This document shows, piece after piece, positions 17,842 through 27,215 of a DNA stretch of 48,203 nt. Made by a program: the position numbers and the translations under genes. The notes beneath the pieces are model-generated. The model worked only from the letters and a program-made list of their open reading frames with translations. It had not been told where the DNA came from and made no database searches. This DNA is from Desulfuromonadaceae bacterium (lineage in GTDB: Bacteria > Desulfobacterota > Desulfuromonadia > Geobacterales > Pseudopelobacteraceae), in contig JAQUIG010000018.1 in the NCBI GenBank assembly GCA_028683435.1, forward strand, positions 1-48,203, given 5' to 3'. Position 1 is the first letter of the stretch; the number at the start of each line of letters is the position of its first letter.

Positions 17842-18581
17842 TGCCATTCAAAAAGCTCCGCATAGAGATCATGAACCGGGTCGGGTATATTCTGCTCGTG
17901 TCCGGTTCACGCTTTAACAAACTCTCCATTACCACTATCCGTGAGCTGAAACGTGCTTTTGCCCAGCTTGAGGATGACGCAACTGCACATGCCATCGTTC
18001 TCAGCGGTTATCCGGGAGAATCCTTTGCTGCCGGAGCCGACATCGGCCAGATGGTGCATTTTTCCCCCCATGAGGCACTTCACTTTGCAGAACTTGGCCA
18101 ATCGCTGTTTGATCAGATCGAATCCTGCGCAAAACCGGTAATCGCCGCCCTTAACGGCATCACCATGGGAGGAGGGTGCGACCTCTCCATGTCGTGCGAC
18201 ATTCGCCTTGCCTCAGAAAGCTTGCGAATTGGTCATTCCGGGGCGAAGCTCGGTATCATCACCGGATTCTGCGGGACCCACAAACTCCCTCAAATTGTCG
18301 GCAAAAATTTGGCCCGGGAAATTTTCATGACCTCCGAAATTTACACTGCCGCCGAGGCACTGAGAATGGAGTTGGTTGACCGGGTATATCATGATAATGA
18401 ATTTTGGCAGGGGGTTACCGCTTTTGCTGAACGGATCGCCAGTCACCCTCTAACGGCGCTCTCCGCTGCAAAACGCCTCATCAACGCCGCTGAAGATATA
18501 GACCTGCGTAGCGGTTGCCTGCTGGAGCGGGAAACGGCAACACATATCAACGTCATGCAACCACTTGCACCCATGATTTAA
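17841..18581 (+). CDS. Enoyl-CoA hydratase/isomerase family protein (crotonase fold)
   Basis: A 246-residue second crotonase-fold protein in the B12 operon. The CoA-binding and oxyanion-hole segments AAGADIGQM and GITMGGGCDLSMSCDI are present. The first catalytic Glu of hydratases is Asp in this copy, and the second position falls on Gly in GHSGAKLGIITGFCGTHKL, so it lacks the standard acid/base pair. The start at 17841 shares a base with the stop of the mutase subunit. It is clearly diverged from the first crotonase, so this does not look like a recent duplication. Reaction unknown; a role in propionyl- or methylmalonyl-CoA metabolism is inferred from neighbours. Confidence 0.78.
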   Translation: MPFKKLRIEIMNRVGYILLVSGSRFNKLSITTIRELKRAFAQLEDDATAHAIVLSGYPGESFAAGADIGQMVHFSPHEALHFAELGQSLFDQIESCAKPVIAALNGITMGGGCDLSMSCDIRLASESLRIGHSGAKLGIITGFCGTHKLPQIVGKNLAREIFMTSEIYTAAEALRMELVDRVYHDNEFWQGVTAFAERIASHPLTALSAAKRLINAAEDIDLRSGCLLERETATHINVMQPLAPMI

Positions 18582-18951
18582 ACGCACCGCAACGTCATAA
18601 CCTCTCACGCAGTGCTGCCGTTGCATCATATGCAGGCCTCATGAAGGAAACAACTCCCACCTCCGAAACGGCTCTATACGGGTAAACCAGCCGGAATAAC
18701 GGACTCGGCACAATCCAACAGAAACTCTATTGTGTACAAAAACAACACAAATTTATGTTTTGCGTTGTCGTAAAAATGTACCATCTATGCCGACAAAAAA
18801 CGCAAACGGCTAATATTTCAGCAATGCTTGTTCAATAAAACGGCAGACCTTGCCTGTGGCACGATACATGCTTCTAAAATGAGCACCAGCGTCGCAATAT
18901 GCATATTTATTATTCATATCTGCTCGCATTTTAATCTCTCAGGAGGCATAA
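18582..18951 (+). promoter_or_regulatory. gdhA upstream region with paired inverted repeats
   Basis: A 370-base gap without a gene. It holds an inverted repeat TTGTGT/ACACAA (about 18730-18750), a second imperfect one with TTTTGCGTTGTCG (18758-18770) facing CGACA-AAAA-ACGCAAA (18791-18806), and the sigma-54 promoter listed separately. The repeats lie about 50-125 bases upstream of the promoter, where enhancer-binding proteins usually bind. Confidence 0.5.
18857..18872 (+). promoter_or_regulatory. sigma-54 promoter of gdhA
   Basis: TGGCACGATACATGCT matches the RpoN consensus TGGCACG-N4-TTGCW at all positions but one, with the essential GG and GC at the right spacing. It lies 80 bases upstream of the gdhA start. 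Nitrogen-responsive control through an enhancer-binding protein is the likely meaning. Confidence 0.75.
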
Positions 18952-20298
<1,347 letters not shown>

Positions 20299-20322
20299 CA
20301 GGGATTATTAAAATGAATCTGG

Positions 20323-20352
20323 AAAAGCCCGGCTACAGCCGGGCTTTTTTTT
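20323..20352 (+). terminator. Intrinsic terminator of gdhA
   Basis: AAAAGCCCGGC (20323-20333) pairs with GCCGGGCTTTT (20338-20348) around TACA, followed by more T. It lies 25 bases after the stop codon. Confidence 0.9.
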
Positions 20353-20424
20353 ATGTGAAATGTATCGACAAAAGGATCATCCAAAACGGCATATTACGTC
20401 AGTACCACGAATATTTTTTAGCGC

Positions 20425-20453
20425 TTGACGCTAACAGGACATTCCTGTATTTC
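20425..20453 (+). promoter_or_regulatory. Candidate promoter of cbiMN with a dyad in the spacer
   Basis: TTGACG (20425-20430) and TATTTC (20448-20453) are 17 bases apart. The spacer carries the perfect inverted repeat ACAGGA-CAT-TCCTGT (20434-20448). A second small hairpin, TTAGCG/CGCTAA (20418-20434), overlaps the -35 side. The -10 is weak, so an activator may be required. Confidence 0.4.
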
Positions 20454-20503
20454 GGTCGTGTTACTAATTTAATATTGTGGTTCAGCTAGAAGGAGGACGT
20501 TCC

Positions 20504-21598
20504 ATGCATATGGCAGACGCATTACTTTCACCAGCAACAGGCGGGACGATGTGGGCTGTGTCAGCCATCACCATCGCCTACTGTTCCAAAAAAGTTCGAA
20601 CTGAGATGGATGACCGCAGAATACCGTTGATGGGAGTCCTGGGTGCGTTCATCTTTGCCGCACAGATGATCAATTTCACCATCCCGGTCACCGGTTCAAG
20701 TGGGCACCTCGGAGGTGGGTTGATACTTTCCATCCTGCTCGGCCCTTATGCCGCCTTCCTGACAATAGCCTCGGTGCTGGTGGTACAGGCGTTCTTTTTT
20801 GCCGACGGCGGACTGTTGGCACTCGGCTGCAATATTTTCAATATGGGCTTTTTTCCGGCCTTCATCGCCTACCCCTTTATCTACAAAAAGATCGTCGGCA
20901 ACACCCCCTCTCCGGGCAGAATATCAGTCGCATCAATGGCCGCGGCAATCATCTCCCTGCAAATGGGGGCCTTCGCGGTGGTACTGGAAACCGTGTCATC
21001 CGGAATTTCCTCGCTCCCCTTTATAAATTTTGTTGCCATCATGCAGCCGATCCACCTCGCAATCGGTATTGTAGAGGGCATGGTGACGGCATCAGTGATC
21101 TCTTTTGTGTATAACGCCAGACCGGAGATTATGCAAAGCACTGCAAAAGCACCCCCGGCAGGATCTCATCCAATTCGGAATATTTCACTCGGTTTTCTGG
21201 CAGTCACTTTGCTGACAGGCGGGGTTATTTCCTGGTTCGCCTCTGAACAGCCTGACGGTCTGGAATGGTCAATAGCAAAAGTTACCGGGCAAGAAGAGCC
21301 AAAGGGGGAAGAGCATGGCATTGTCGGCTACTTAGCCCTTCTTCAGAAGAAACTCTCCTTTCTGCCGGATTACTCGTTCAGGAAGCCGACAGAAACCAAA
21401 CCCGCTATAATATCAGTATCAGTCGCGACAACTCCGGAGCAACAACCGGAGAAGAAAACAAGCGGAGAAGACAGAGCCGGCACCACTCTTTCCGGTATCG
21501 CCGGAGGGGCACTGACTCTTGGTTTGTCGTTGTCAATCGGATTTATGCTCAAACGCAGAAACCCTCCTGGTGAAAACTCTGTCGGGGCAGATGGATAG
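20504..21598 (+). CDS. CbiM-CbiN fusion, cobalt/nickel ECF transporter component
   Basis: A 364-residue membrane protein, the substrate-specificity part of an energy-coupling-factor cobalt or nickel importer. The ATG at 20504 (AGGAGG upstream) gives the N-terminus MHMADALLSP; His2 and the amino terminus are metal ligands in this family, so the start matters. About six membrane segments (residues 1-215) hold the CbiM motif GSSGHLGGG and LALGCNIFNMGF. A CbiN-like part follows, with one membrane segment near 230 and the PDGLE motif near 250. A Pro/Lys/Thr-rich linker leads to a final hydrophobic segment. The partner CbiQ and ATPase CbiO are not adjacent. I saw no cobalamin riboswitch upstream. 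Cobalt is favoured because B12 genes are nearby. Confidence 0.85.
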   Translation: MHMADALLSPATGGTMWAVSAITIAYCSKKVRTEMDDRRIPLMGVLGAFIFAAQMINFTIPVTGSSGHLGGGLILSILLGPYAAFLTIASVLVVQAFFFADGGLLALGCNIFNMGFFPAFIAYPFIYKKIVGNTPSPGRISVASMAAAIISLQMGAFAVVLETVSSGISSLPFINFVAIMQPIHLAIGIVEGMVTASVISFVYNARPEIMQSTAKAPPAGSHPIRNISLGFLAVTLLTGGVISWFASEQPDGLEWSIAKVTGQEEPKGEEHGIVGYLALLQKKLSFLPDYSFRKPTETKPAIISVSVATTPEQQPEKKTSGEDRAGTTLSGIAGGALTLGLSLSIGFMLKRRNPPGENSVGADG

Positions 21599-21825
21599 GA
21601 GATCAAAGACATCTCCACTCCCACCACTGCTTTACCACCGATCCATTTGCGCAATAATGTTCAAAAAAGGACCTTTGGTCGACCGTGCATTCGGATCTTG
21701 GCACTTCGCCCATTGTCGAAATTCGCATAATTGCCGCCACCTTGACCGGGATGAACAATCTGTGCTAATGATTAACAGCGCCGCTGCAGCCCATCGCAGT
21801 AACAGCCAAGAAGGAGATCTACCAG

Positions 21826-22815
21826 ATGATCATCGTAACCGGAGGAGCAGGACTGATCGGCAGCGCAGTGATCCAGCATCTGAACCAGATCGGCAGAGAA
21901 GATATTCTGGTCGTGGACCATCTCGGCCTGACCGACAAATGGCGCAACCTGGCGCCACTACGCTTCACGGATTACCTGGAAAAGGATGCCTTCGAGCGGC
22001 TGCTGGACTCGGGTTCCACGGGGGGACGCCTGCCTGGTTGCAAACTGGACGCGGTCATCCACCTCGGAGCCTGCTCAGCCACGACCGAGCCGGACGCCAC
22101 CTACCTGATCAGGAACAACTTTGAATATTCCCGCAAACTGGCCCTGACGGCACTGACGGCTGATGCCCGGTTTATTTACGCCTCCAGCGCCGCAACGTAC
22201 GGAGACGGTGAACACGGTTTTGTCGATGACGACAGCCAGCTGCCGCACCTTCGGCCGATGAATATGTACGGCTACTCCAAGCAGCTCTTTGATCTGTGGG
22301 CGCTGCGGCATGGAGTTCTCGACAAAATTGTCGGCATCAAATATTTTAATGTTTATGGTCCCAACGAACAGCACAAGGGTGAAATGCGCTCGCTGGTCCT
22401 CAAAGCTTTTGAGCAAATCGGCACCACCGGCACGCTCCGGCTGTTCAAATCGCACCGTCCGGAATACGGCGACGGAGAACAGCTACGCGACTTCGTCTAC
22501 GTCAAGGATGCCGCGACGATGACGCTCCATTTTCTCCAGAACAAGGATGTGGGCGGCATCTTCAATGTCGGCGGCGGCACAACCATCAGCTGGAACCGGC
22601 TGGCTCGCGCCGTCTTCAGCGCCATGGATCGTCCGGTCAACATTGAGTATATTGATATGCCGGAATCGATCCGTAACACCTACCAATACCTGACCTGTGC
22701 TGAGACCGCCAAGATCCATGCGGCCGGTTATGCGGAGTCGGTCACCCCCGTAGAAGAGGCGGTGGCTGATTACATCAGAAATTATCTCATCCCCGGCAAG
22801 CGCCTGGGAGACTGA
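21826..22815 (+). CDS. hldD: ADP-glyceromanno-heptose 6-epimerase HldD
   Basis: A 329-residue extended short-chain dehydrogenase that epimerises ADP-D-glycero-manno-heptose to the L form for the inner core of lipopolysaccharide. The cofactor loop GGAGLIGS is at residues 6-13, the WRNL stretch follows as in HldD, and the catalytic YGYSKQ (Tyr-x3-Lys) is near residue 147. VYGPNEQHKGEM is a family signature. AAGGAG precedes the ATG. Other heptose genes (hldE, gmhA) are not in the window, so the gene is separate from an LPS cluster. It lies 227 bases after cbiMN and has no obvious functional link to meaB, which follows 93 bases later. Confidence 0.93.
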   Translation: MIIVTGGAGLIGSAVIQHLNQIGREDILVVDHLGLTDKWRNLAPLRFTDYLEKDAFERLLDSGSTGGRLPGCKLDAVIHLGACSATTEPDATYLIRNNFEYSRKLALTALTADARFIYASSAATYGDGEHGFVDDDSQLPHLRPMNMYGYSKQLFDLWALRHGVLDKIVGIKYFNVYGPNEQHKGEMRSLVLKAFEQIGTTGTLRLFKSHRPEYGDGEQLRDFVYVKDAATMTLHFLQNKDVGGIFNVGGGTTISWNRLARAVFSAMDRPVNIEYIDMPESIRNTYQYLTCAETAKIHAAGYAESVTPVEEAVADYIRNYLIPGKRLGD

Positions 22816-22908
22816 CAGAGGTGCTGCGACCGGCCAGATGTGCCCCGGGGCTCAGCATGTTGCGTAATTTTATATCTATGTATCTATTTCCTATTTGACA
22901 GGTACCCC

Positions 22909-23862
22909 ATGTCTCTCGCAGAGCAGGTTTTGGAAGGAAATATCCGCGCCGCAGCGCGACTGATGCGCGACATCGATGATGGACGCCCTCAGGCGGTTGA
23001 TGAGTTGAAGTGCCTCTATCCACATACCGGCAACGCCTATATCATCGGCATCACCGGCCCACCAGGCGCCGGTAAATCAACACTTGTCGATCAACTGACC
23101 GCCTCGTTTCGCAAACAGGGAAAAAAAGTCGGCGTAGTCGCAATCGACCCCACCAGTCCATTTACCGGTGGCGCAATCCTTGGTGATCGCATCCGCATGA
23201 ACCGCCACTCCTGCGACGAAGGGGTTTTCATCCGCAGCCTGGCCACACGCGGGGCTCTGGGAGGCCTTTCACGCTCGGCCTCCGATGTCGCTCTGGTAAT
23301 GGATGCTCTGGGAATGGACATCGTCATTATTGAAACGGTCGGAGTCGGCCAGGACGAGGTAGATATTGTCAAGGAGGCGCACACGACCTGTGTCGTGATG
23401 GTGCCGGGGCTCGGTGACGATATTCAGGCGATCAAGGCCGGTATCCTCGAAATCGGCGATATTTTCGTCGTCAACAAGGCCGACCGGGATGGTGCAGACC
23501 GGACAGCCAGAGAGCTCTCCACTATGTTGGAAATGCGTCATGGCGCTGCGGGGAGCTGGAATCCGCAGGTGATGAAAACCGAGGCACAACGCGGGGCAGG
23601 CATTGACGAACTGACGAGTGAAATCTTGGCCCACCGCGATTTTTTTCTGTCAAGTGGGACCATTGACGATTTTCTGCACGAGCGTAACCAGCGCCACTTT
23701 ATAAGCATTCTGCGCGATACCCTGCTCAGGAAAGCTCTGTTGCTCCTGACAAAAGACGGCACCCTTGAAAGGGTCATGACAGAGATGAGTGGCCACCATA
23801 TCGATCCGTATTCAGCGGTAGAAGAGATTGCTTCGAAAATGATGCCGGACTCTGCTGATTAA
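22909..23862 (+). CDS. meaB: MeaB/ArgK-type G-protein chaperone of B12 mutase
   Basis: A 317-residue P-loop GTPase of the G3E/SIMIBI class that gates cofactor loading of, and protects, methylmalonyl-CoA mutase. The P-loop GPPGAGKST is at about residues 50-58. DPTSPFTGGAILGDRIRM is the switch region typical of MeaB. ETVGVGQDEVDI and NKADRDGAD follow, the latter being the guanine-specificity motif. The start at 22909 gives the usual N-terminus (SLAEQVLEGN); an upstream in-frame start at 22840 adds a hydrophobic peptide not seen in the family. It supports the mutase subunit encoded at 17437. The old annotation as an arginine/ornithine transport ATPase is not supported. Confidence 0.93.
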   Translation: MSLAEQVLEGNIRAAARLMRDIDDGRPQAVDELKCLYPHTGNAYIIGITGPPGAGKSTLVDQLTASFRKQGKKVGVVAIDPTSPFTGGAILGDRIRMNRHSCDEGVFIRSLATRGALGGLSRSASDVALVMDALGMDIVIIETVGVGQDEVDIVKEAHTTCVVMVPGLGDDIQAIKAGILEIGDIFVVNKADRDGADRTARELSTMLEMRHGAAGSWNPQVMKTEAQRGAGIDELTSEILAHRDFFLSSGTIDDFLHERNQRHFISILRDTLLRKALLLLTKDGTLERVMTEMSGHHIDPYSAVEEIASKMMPDSAD

Positions 23863-23901
23863 CATTTCCTAGCGATAAACAGCGTTTTTCAGGTTTATAC
23901 G

Positions 23902-23929
23902 TTGAATTTTTTCCGGATTGCTCTATACT
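23902..23929 (+). promoter_or_regulatory. sigma-70 type promoter of the DUF948-YtxH pair
   Basis: TTGAAT (23902-23907) and TATACT (23924-23929) are 16 bases apart and lie 40 bases before the DUF948 start. Confidence 0.55.
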
Positions 23930-23968
23930 TTGTATAGTGAAATGTCTGATTAACAATGGAGAACAATA

Positions 23969-24364
23969 ATGCCACCGACCTCAATCGCCCTGATCGTTAT
24001 TGCCGCAGCCCTCTGTATTCTGGTGCTGATCCTCATACCTACCTTACTAACCATCAAACGGACTGCCGCGGCTGTTGGAGAATTGGCAGAGATGGTCCAT
24101 GGCGAATTGAAACCGACCCTGCAGGAATTGACCGGCGTACTGGCGGAATTGAAGAGCGTCGGTGGCGCTGTGGCTGAGTACAACGATGATGTCAAACGTT
24201 TCATGTCGGAACTGGGGGCGGCCGGCACCAACCTCCACACGATCAACCGCTCGGTGGGGGTCGCAACAAATGTTCTCAACACAACTTCGGCCTGGGCAAC
24301 CGGAGCCAAGGTGGCAGGGAAGTACGTGCTTGAATGGTATCTAAAAAAAAGGGGAGGTATGTAG
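23969..24364 (+). CDS. DUF948-family membrane-anchored protein
   Basis: A 131-residue protein with one N-terminal membrane segment (residues about 5-28) followed by a long amphipathic helix with regular heptads. This is the DUF948 arrangement, often compared with chemoreceptor coiled coils. It ends with a short aromatic stretch and KKRGGM. The YtxH gene begins 2 bases after its stop. DUF948 and YtxH genes are often paired in bacteria, including Bacillus, where they have been linked to general stress. No catalytic residues are apparent. I regard it as an envelope structural protein of unknown role. Confidence 0.8.
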   Translation: MPPTSIALIVIAAALCILVLILIPTLLTIKRTAAAVGELAEMVHGELKPTLQELTGVLAELKSVGGAVAEYNDDVKRFMSELGAAGTNLHTINRSVGVATNVLNTTSAWATGAKVAGKYVLEWYLKKRGGM

Positions 24365-24366
24365 CC

Positions 24367-24672
24367 ATGTCTGACAAATGTGAAGTATCAGCAGGGACTG
24401 TATTGGTATCATTTGTAGCCGGAGCAGCAATAGGGGCTGGCCTGGCCCTGTTGTATGCACCCAAGAGCGGACGTGAAATACGTGAGGACATCCTTGACCT
24501 GACGGAAGATGCAGTAGACAAGATCAAGGAATACGCCAAGGAAGCCCAGGAAAAGATCAAAAATGCCGTCGAAGATGGCAAAGAAGCTTTCGTAGAAAAG
24601 AAGAGTGTCCTGGCATCTGCCATTGAGGCAGGTCGCGAGGCTATGCAAAAAGAGCGTACTTCAGCGCAGTAA
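24367..24672 (+). CDS. YtxH-domain small membrane protein
   Basis: A 101-residue protein from the ATG at 24367. Residues about 8-30 form a Gly/Ala-rich membrane segment ending in LLYAPKSGREIRED, the YtxH signature. The rest is a highly charged Lys/Glu helix (DKIKEYAKEAQEKIK pattern) likely to form a coiled coil. It pairs with the DUF948 gene just upstream and is followed by a terminator. It is longer and more acidic/basic than the YtxH protein at 5880, so the two probably have separate partners. Confidence 0.85.
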   Translation: MSDKCEVSAGTVLVSFVAGAAIGAGLALLYAPKSGREIREDILDLTEDAVDKIKEYAKEAQEKIKNAVEDGKEAFVEKKSVLASAIEAGREAMQKERTSAQ

Positions 24673-24694
24673 TATGCATACGTTCCAGCAGAGA

Positions 24695-24719
24695 AGAGCC
24701 CGCTCCGGCGGGCTTTTTT
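24695..24719 (+). terminator. Intrinsic terminator after YtxH gene
   Basis: AGCCCGC (24697-24703) pairs with GCGGGCT (24708-24714) around TCCG, then TTTTTT. Confidence 0.88.
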
Positions 24720-24801
24720 GTTTCAGTTTCAAACCCCGTTCATCTTTCATCCAGTGCACTACCCGACAGCTTACACCCATTTGAGGTGCGATTCCGCGCC
24801 A

Positions 24802-24830
24802 TTGACTTTCATAGGTGCTTCCTTTATACT
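24802..24830 (+). promoter_or_regulatory. Strong sigma-70 type promoter abutting the mltD-like start
   Basis: TTGACT (24802-24807) and TATACT (24825-24830) are exactly 17 bases apart. A transcript would begin near 24836-24838, only a few bases before the ATG at 24840, leaving no room for a ribosome site. Confidence 0.65.
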
Positions 24831-24839
24831 CCCTCGCCT

Positions 24840-26339
24840 ATGAAAAGGTTCCTTCTTTTTACATACGCCGTTATTGCTCTTGCACCCCTGTTATATGTTC
24901 TGCCGGTTGCTGCAACAGAGCCGATCCAGCCTCTGTTGGCCGAGCTGATACGCCCGAATGCGCTGCCATTTGGAACGGATAAAGTTGCTTCGCTGGGTAC
25001 AGCTGACAACCAAAACATGACCGGGCACCTGAGTTCCGCTCCCGTCACAAAGCTCTTTTCGCTTGAAGAGCTGAGGAACTCAAGTGAAGATGACAGCGAT
25101 CTTGAACTCCCCGATGTTGACCTGCCGATTTCCGATATCCCGTTGACCATGAACAGCAAGGTTGAATATTTCCTGTACTACTTCCAGACCCGCGGAAAGC
25201 CGTCCTTCTCGCGCTGGCTGTCACATTCGGCCCGATATATCCCGATGATGAAGGGGATTCTGAGGCGCGAAGGAATGCCGGAAGATCTGGTGTATGTCGC
25301 CATGATTGAGAGTGGTTTCCAGATGCATGCCCGCTCCTGGGCAAACGCAGTCGGTCCGTGGCAGTTCATGCCGGGTACCGGGCGACGCTATGACCTGAGG
25401 ATCGATCAGTGGATTGATGAGCGCAAGGATCCGGTCAAGGCCACCACCGCCGCCGCACTATACCTTAAAGAGCTGTACTCCCTGTTCAAGGGTGACTGGT
25501 ATTTGGCGGCAGCCGGATACAATGCCGGTGAGAACAAGATCCTCCGTGCTATCAGCATGTACAATACCAATGATTTTTGGGAGCTTTCCCAAGGTTCCTA
25601 TCTGAAGCCGGAAACCAAACAGTATGTCCCCAAACTTCTGGCGGCCGCCATCATCGCAAAAGATCCCGCTCGTTACGGTTTCAGTGACATCGCATATCTG
25701 ACACCAATCGAGTATGATACCGTTACGATACCGTCCCGCACCAATCTCGAGCTGGCAGCTAAACTAAGTGGCACAACCTATGAGTCAATCAAGGAATTGA
25801 ACCCGGATCTGCTCCACTGGTGTACCCCACCTAACTACCCGGATTATCAGCTTAATATCCCCAAAGGGAGCAAGCTGCAGTTCGCTCTTGAATATGCTAA
25901 GATTCCAGAAGATCAACGCTTTACCGAGCGGGTTCTGTACAGCCGCTATAAAGTGCGCAAGAGAGAGACTCTCAAAAGCGTAGCGCGCCGTTTCGGCACA
26001 TCCCCCGCTGCGGTGGCGGAGTTGAATGGCCTGAGCCTAAAGAGCCGCATTGCCGGGAAATCTCTGCTCGTACCGGTCAAACAGAGTGTCGATTTTAACC
26101 ACGAAGGGCGCCCGGTCAGATCAGTTGCTGCTGCAAAAGGAAATTACGTAAAATATTACACGGTAAAGCGTGGTGACACCCTCAGCTCACTAGCCAAGCG
26201 CTTCGATGTTTCAGCCAAGCTCCTCTCGGCTTGGAACAAGCTGAAACTGAAAGTTGCCCTCAAACCGGGCAGGCGCATCATTATCGCAAAATTCACCGAA
26301 AAGAACGGTGCAATGACTCAAGCAGCCTCAAAGAGCTGA
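24840..26339 (+). CDS. MltD-like lytic transglycosylase with LysM repeats
   Basis: A 499-residue exported murein hydrolase that should cleave glycan strands to 1,6-anhydro-muropeptides. An N-terminal signal peptide (MKRFLLFTYAVIALAP to about AAT at 25) fixes the start at 24840. No lipobox is seen. The SLT domain at about residues 115-250 has catalytic Glu157 in AMIESGF, then AVGPWQFMPGTGRRYDL and AAGYNAGENKI. Two LysM peptidoglycan-binding repeats lie near the C-terminus, beginning YKVRKRETLKSVARRF and YTVKRGDTLSSLAKRF. The order SLT then LysM is that of MltD. No ribosome site is visible and the promoter lies directly against the ATG, suggesting a leaderless message. Confidence 0.9.
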   Translation: MKRFLLFTYAVIALAPLLYVLPVAATEPIQPLLAELIRPNALPFGTDKVASLGTADNQNMTGHLSSAPVTKLFSLEELRNSSEDDSDLELPDVDLPISDIPLTMNSKVEYFLYYFQTRGKPSFSRWLSHSARYIPMMKGILRREGMPEDLVYVAMIESGFQMHARSWANAVGPWQFMPGTGRRYDLRIDQWIDERKDPVKATTAAALYLKELYSLFKGDWYLAAAGYNAGENKILRAISMYNTNDFWELSQGSYLKPETKQYVPKLLAAAIIAKDPARYGFSDIAYLTPIEYDTVTIPSRTNLELAAKLSGTTYESIKELNPDLLHWCTPPNYPDYQLNIPKGSKLQFALEYAKIPEDQRFTERVLYSRYKVRKRETLKSVARRFGTSPAAVAELNGLSLKSRIAGKSLLVPVKQSVDFNHEGRPVRSVAAAKGNYVKYYTVKRGDTLSSLAKRFDVSAKLLSAWNKLKLKVALKPGRRIIIAKFTEKNGAMTQAASKS

Positions 26340-26388
26340 TTCCAAATTATCCCATATCCCAACACCCGACGTATGAAAGGAATTATCG

Positions 26389-27129
26389 ATGTATAACATT
26401 CTTATCTCTGCAGCAGCTGCAGTTGCCGTGCTGCTGATAATGATTTTTGTCCTCAACCTTGCATGGTGGGGATCGCTGATTGTCGGCCTGATGATCTTCG
26501 CTCTTGTCTTTGTCCTTTTTTCGCGCATCACCATGAAAAAGGTCATGGCTTCCATCGAGACCGCCGGCAAGGATCTTCAGGCACAGCCCCCCCGTTTTGA
26601 AAAAGCTATTCGCGAGCTGAAGGATGCCCTGCAATACAGCAAGTGGCAGCTGTATGTAAGCGGGCAGCTGCACTCTCAGATCGGCATGATCTACTACATG
26701 AAGCGAGACTTCTCGAATGCCTTCCCCCATCTGGAGAAGTCATTCTTCAAAAACTGGGCCGCTACCGCGATGTTGGCTATTTCCTACATGAAGCGCCAGA
26801 AAAAAGACAAGATGATCAGCACCTTCGAGCGGGCGGTACAATGGAACGGCAAGGAGTCACTGCTCTGGAGCCTGTACGCCTACTGCATGAACGAAAGTGG
26901 GGAATCAGTAAGGGCCAAAGCGATCCTTGTCAAAGGACTCAAAAAGCTTCCTGGTGACGAAAAGCTGAAAGACAATCTGGATTGTCTGGAAAAGGGCAAA
27001 AAGATGAATATGCGGGCGTATGGCGATTTATGGTTTCAGTTCCACCTGGAAAGCCTGGGTGCCATTCAGAGGCACCAAATGGCATCCATGGGGGGGAGAA
27101 TGCAGCGAAGGACTGCTGTCAGGCGCTAA
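26389..27129 (+). CDS. Membrane-anchored TPR-like protein
   Basis: A 246-residue protein. Two N-terminal membrane segments lie at about residues 5-22 and 26-48, joined by a very short loop. The rest is helical and reads as about four tetratricopeptide-like repeats (QIGMIYYMKRDFSNAFPHLEKSF and LWSLYAYCMNESGESV are typical repeat starts). A basic C-terminus ends in GGRMQRRTAVRR. AAAGGAA precedes the ATG. It follows the lytic transglycosylase by 49 bases and may be co-transcribed, so an envelope protein-interaction role is plausible. I do not recognise a named family. Confidence 0.7.
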   Translation: MYNILISAAAAVAVLLIMIFVLNLAWWGSLIVGLMIFALVFVLFSRITMKKVMASIETAGKDLQAQPPRFEKAIRELKDALQYSKWQLYVSGQLHSQIGMIYYMKRDFSNAFPHLEKSFFKNWAATAMLAISYMKRQKKDKMISTFERAVQWNGKESLLWSLYAYCMNESGESVRAKAILVKGLKKLPGDEKLKDNLDCLEKGKKMNMRAYGDLWFQFHLESLGAIQRHQMASMGGRMQRRTAVRR

Positions 27130-27215
27130 AGCAGCTCTTTATTCATCGTCGGAGCAGGCATATCTAAGAGCACGACCACAATATATGCAATTTCACAGCA
27201 AAGGAGATTTTCGCC

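Noticed and set aside
20354-20503. Cobalamin riboswitch before cbiMN
   Set aside because: The conserved B12-box bases were not found; only small inverted repeats are present.
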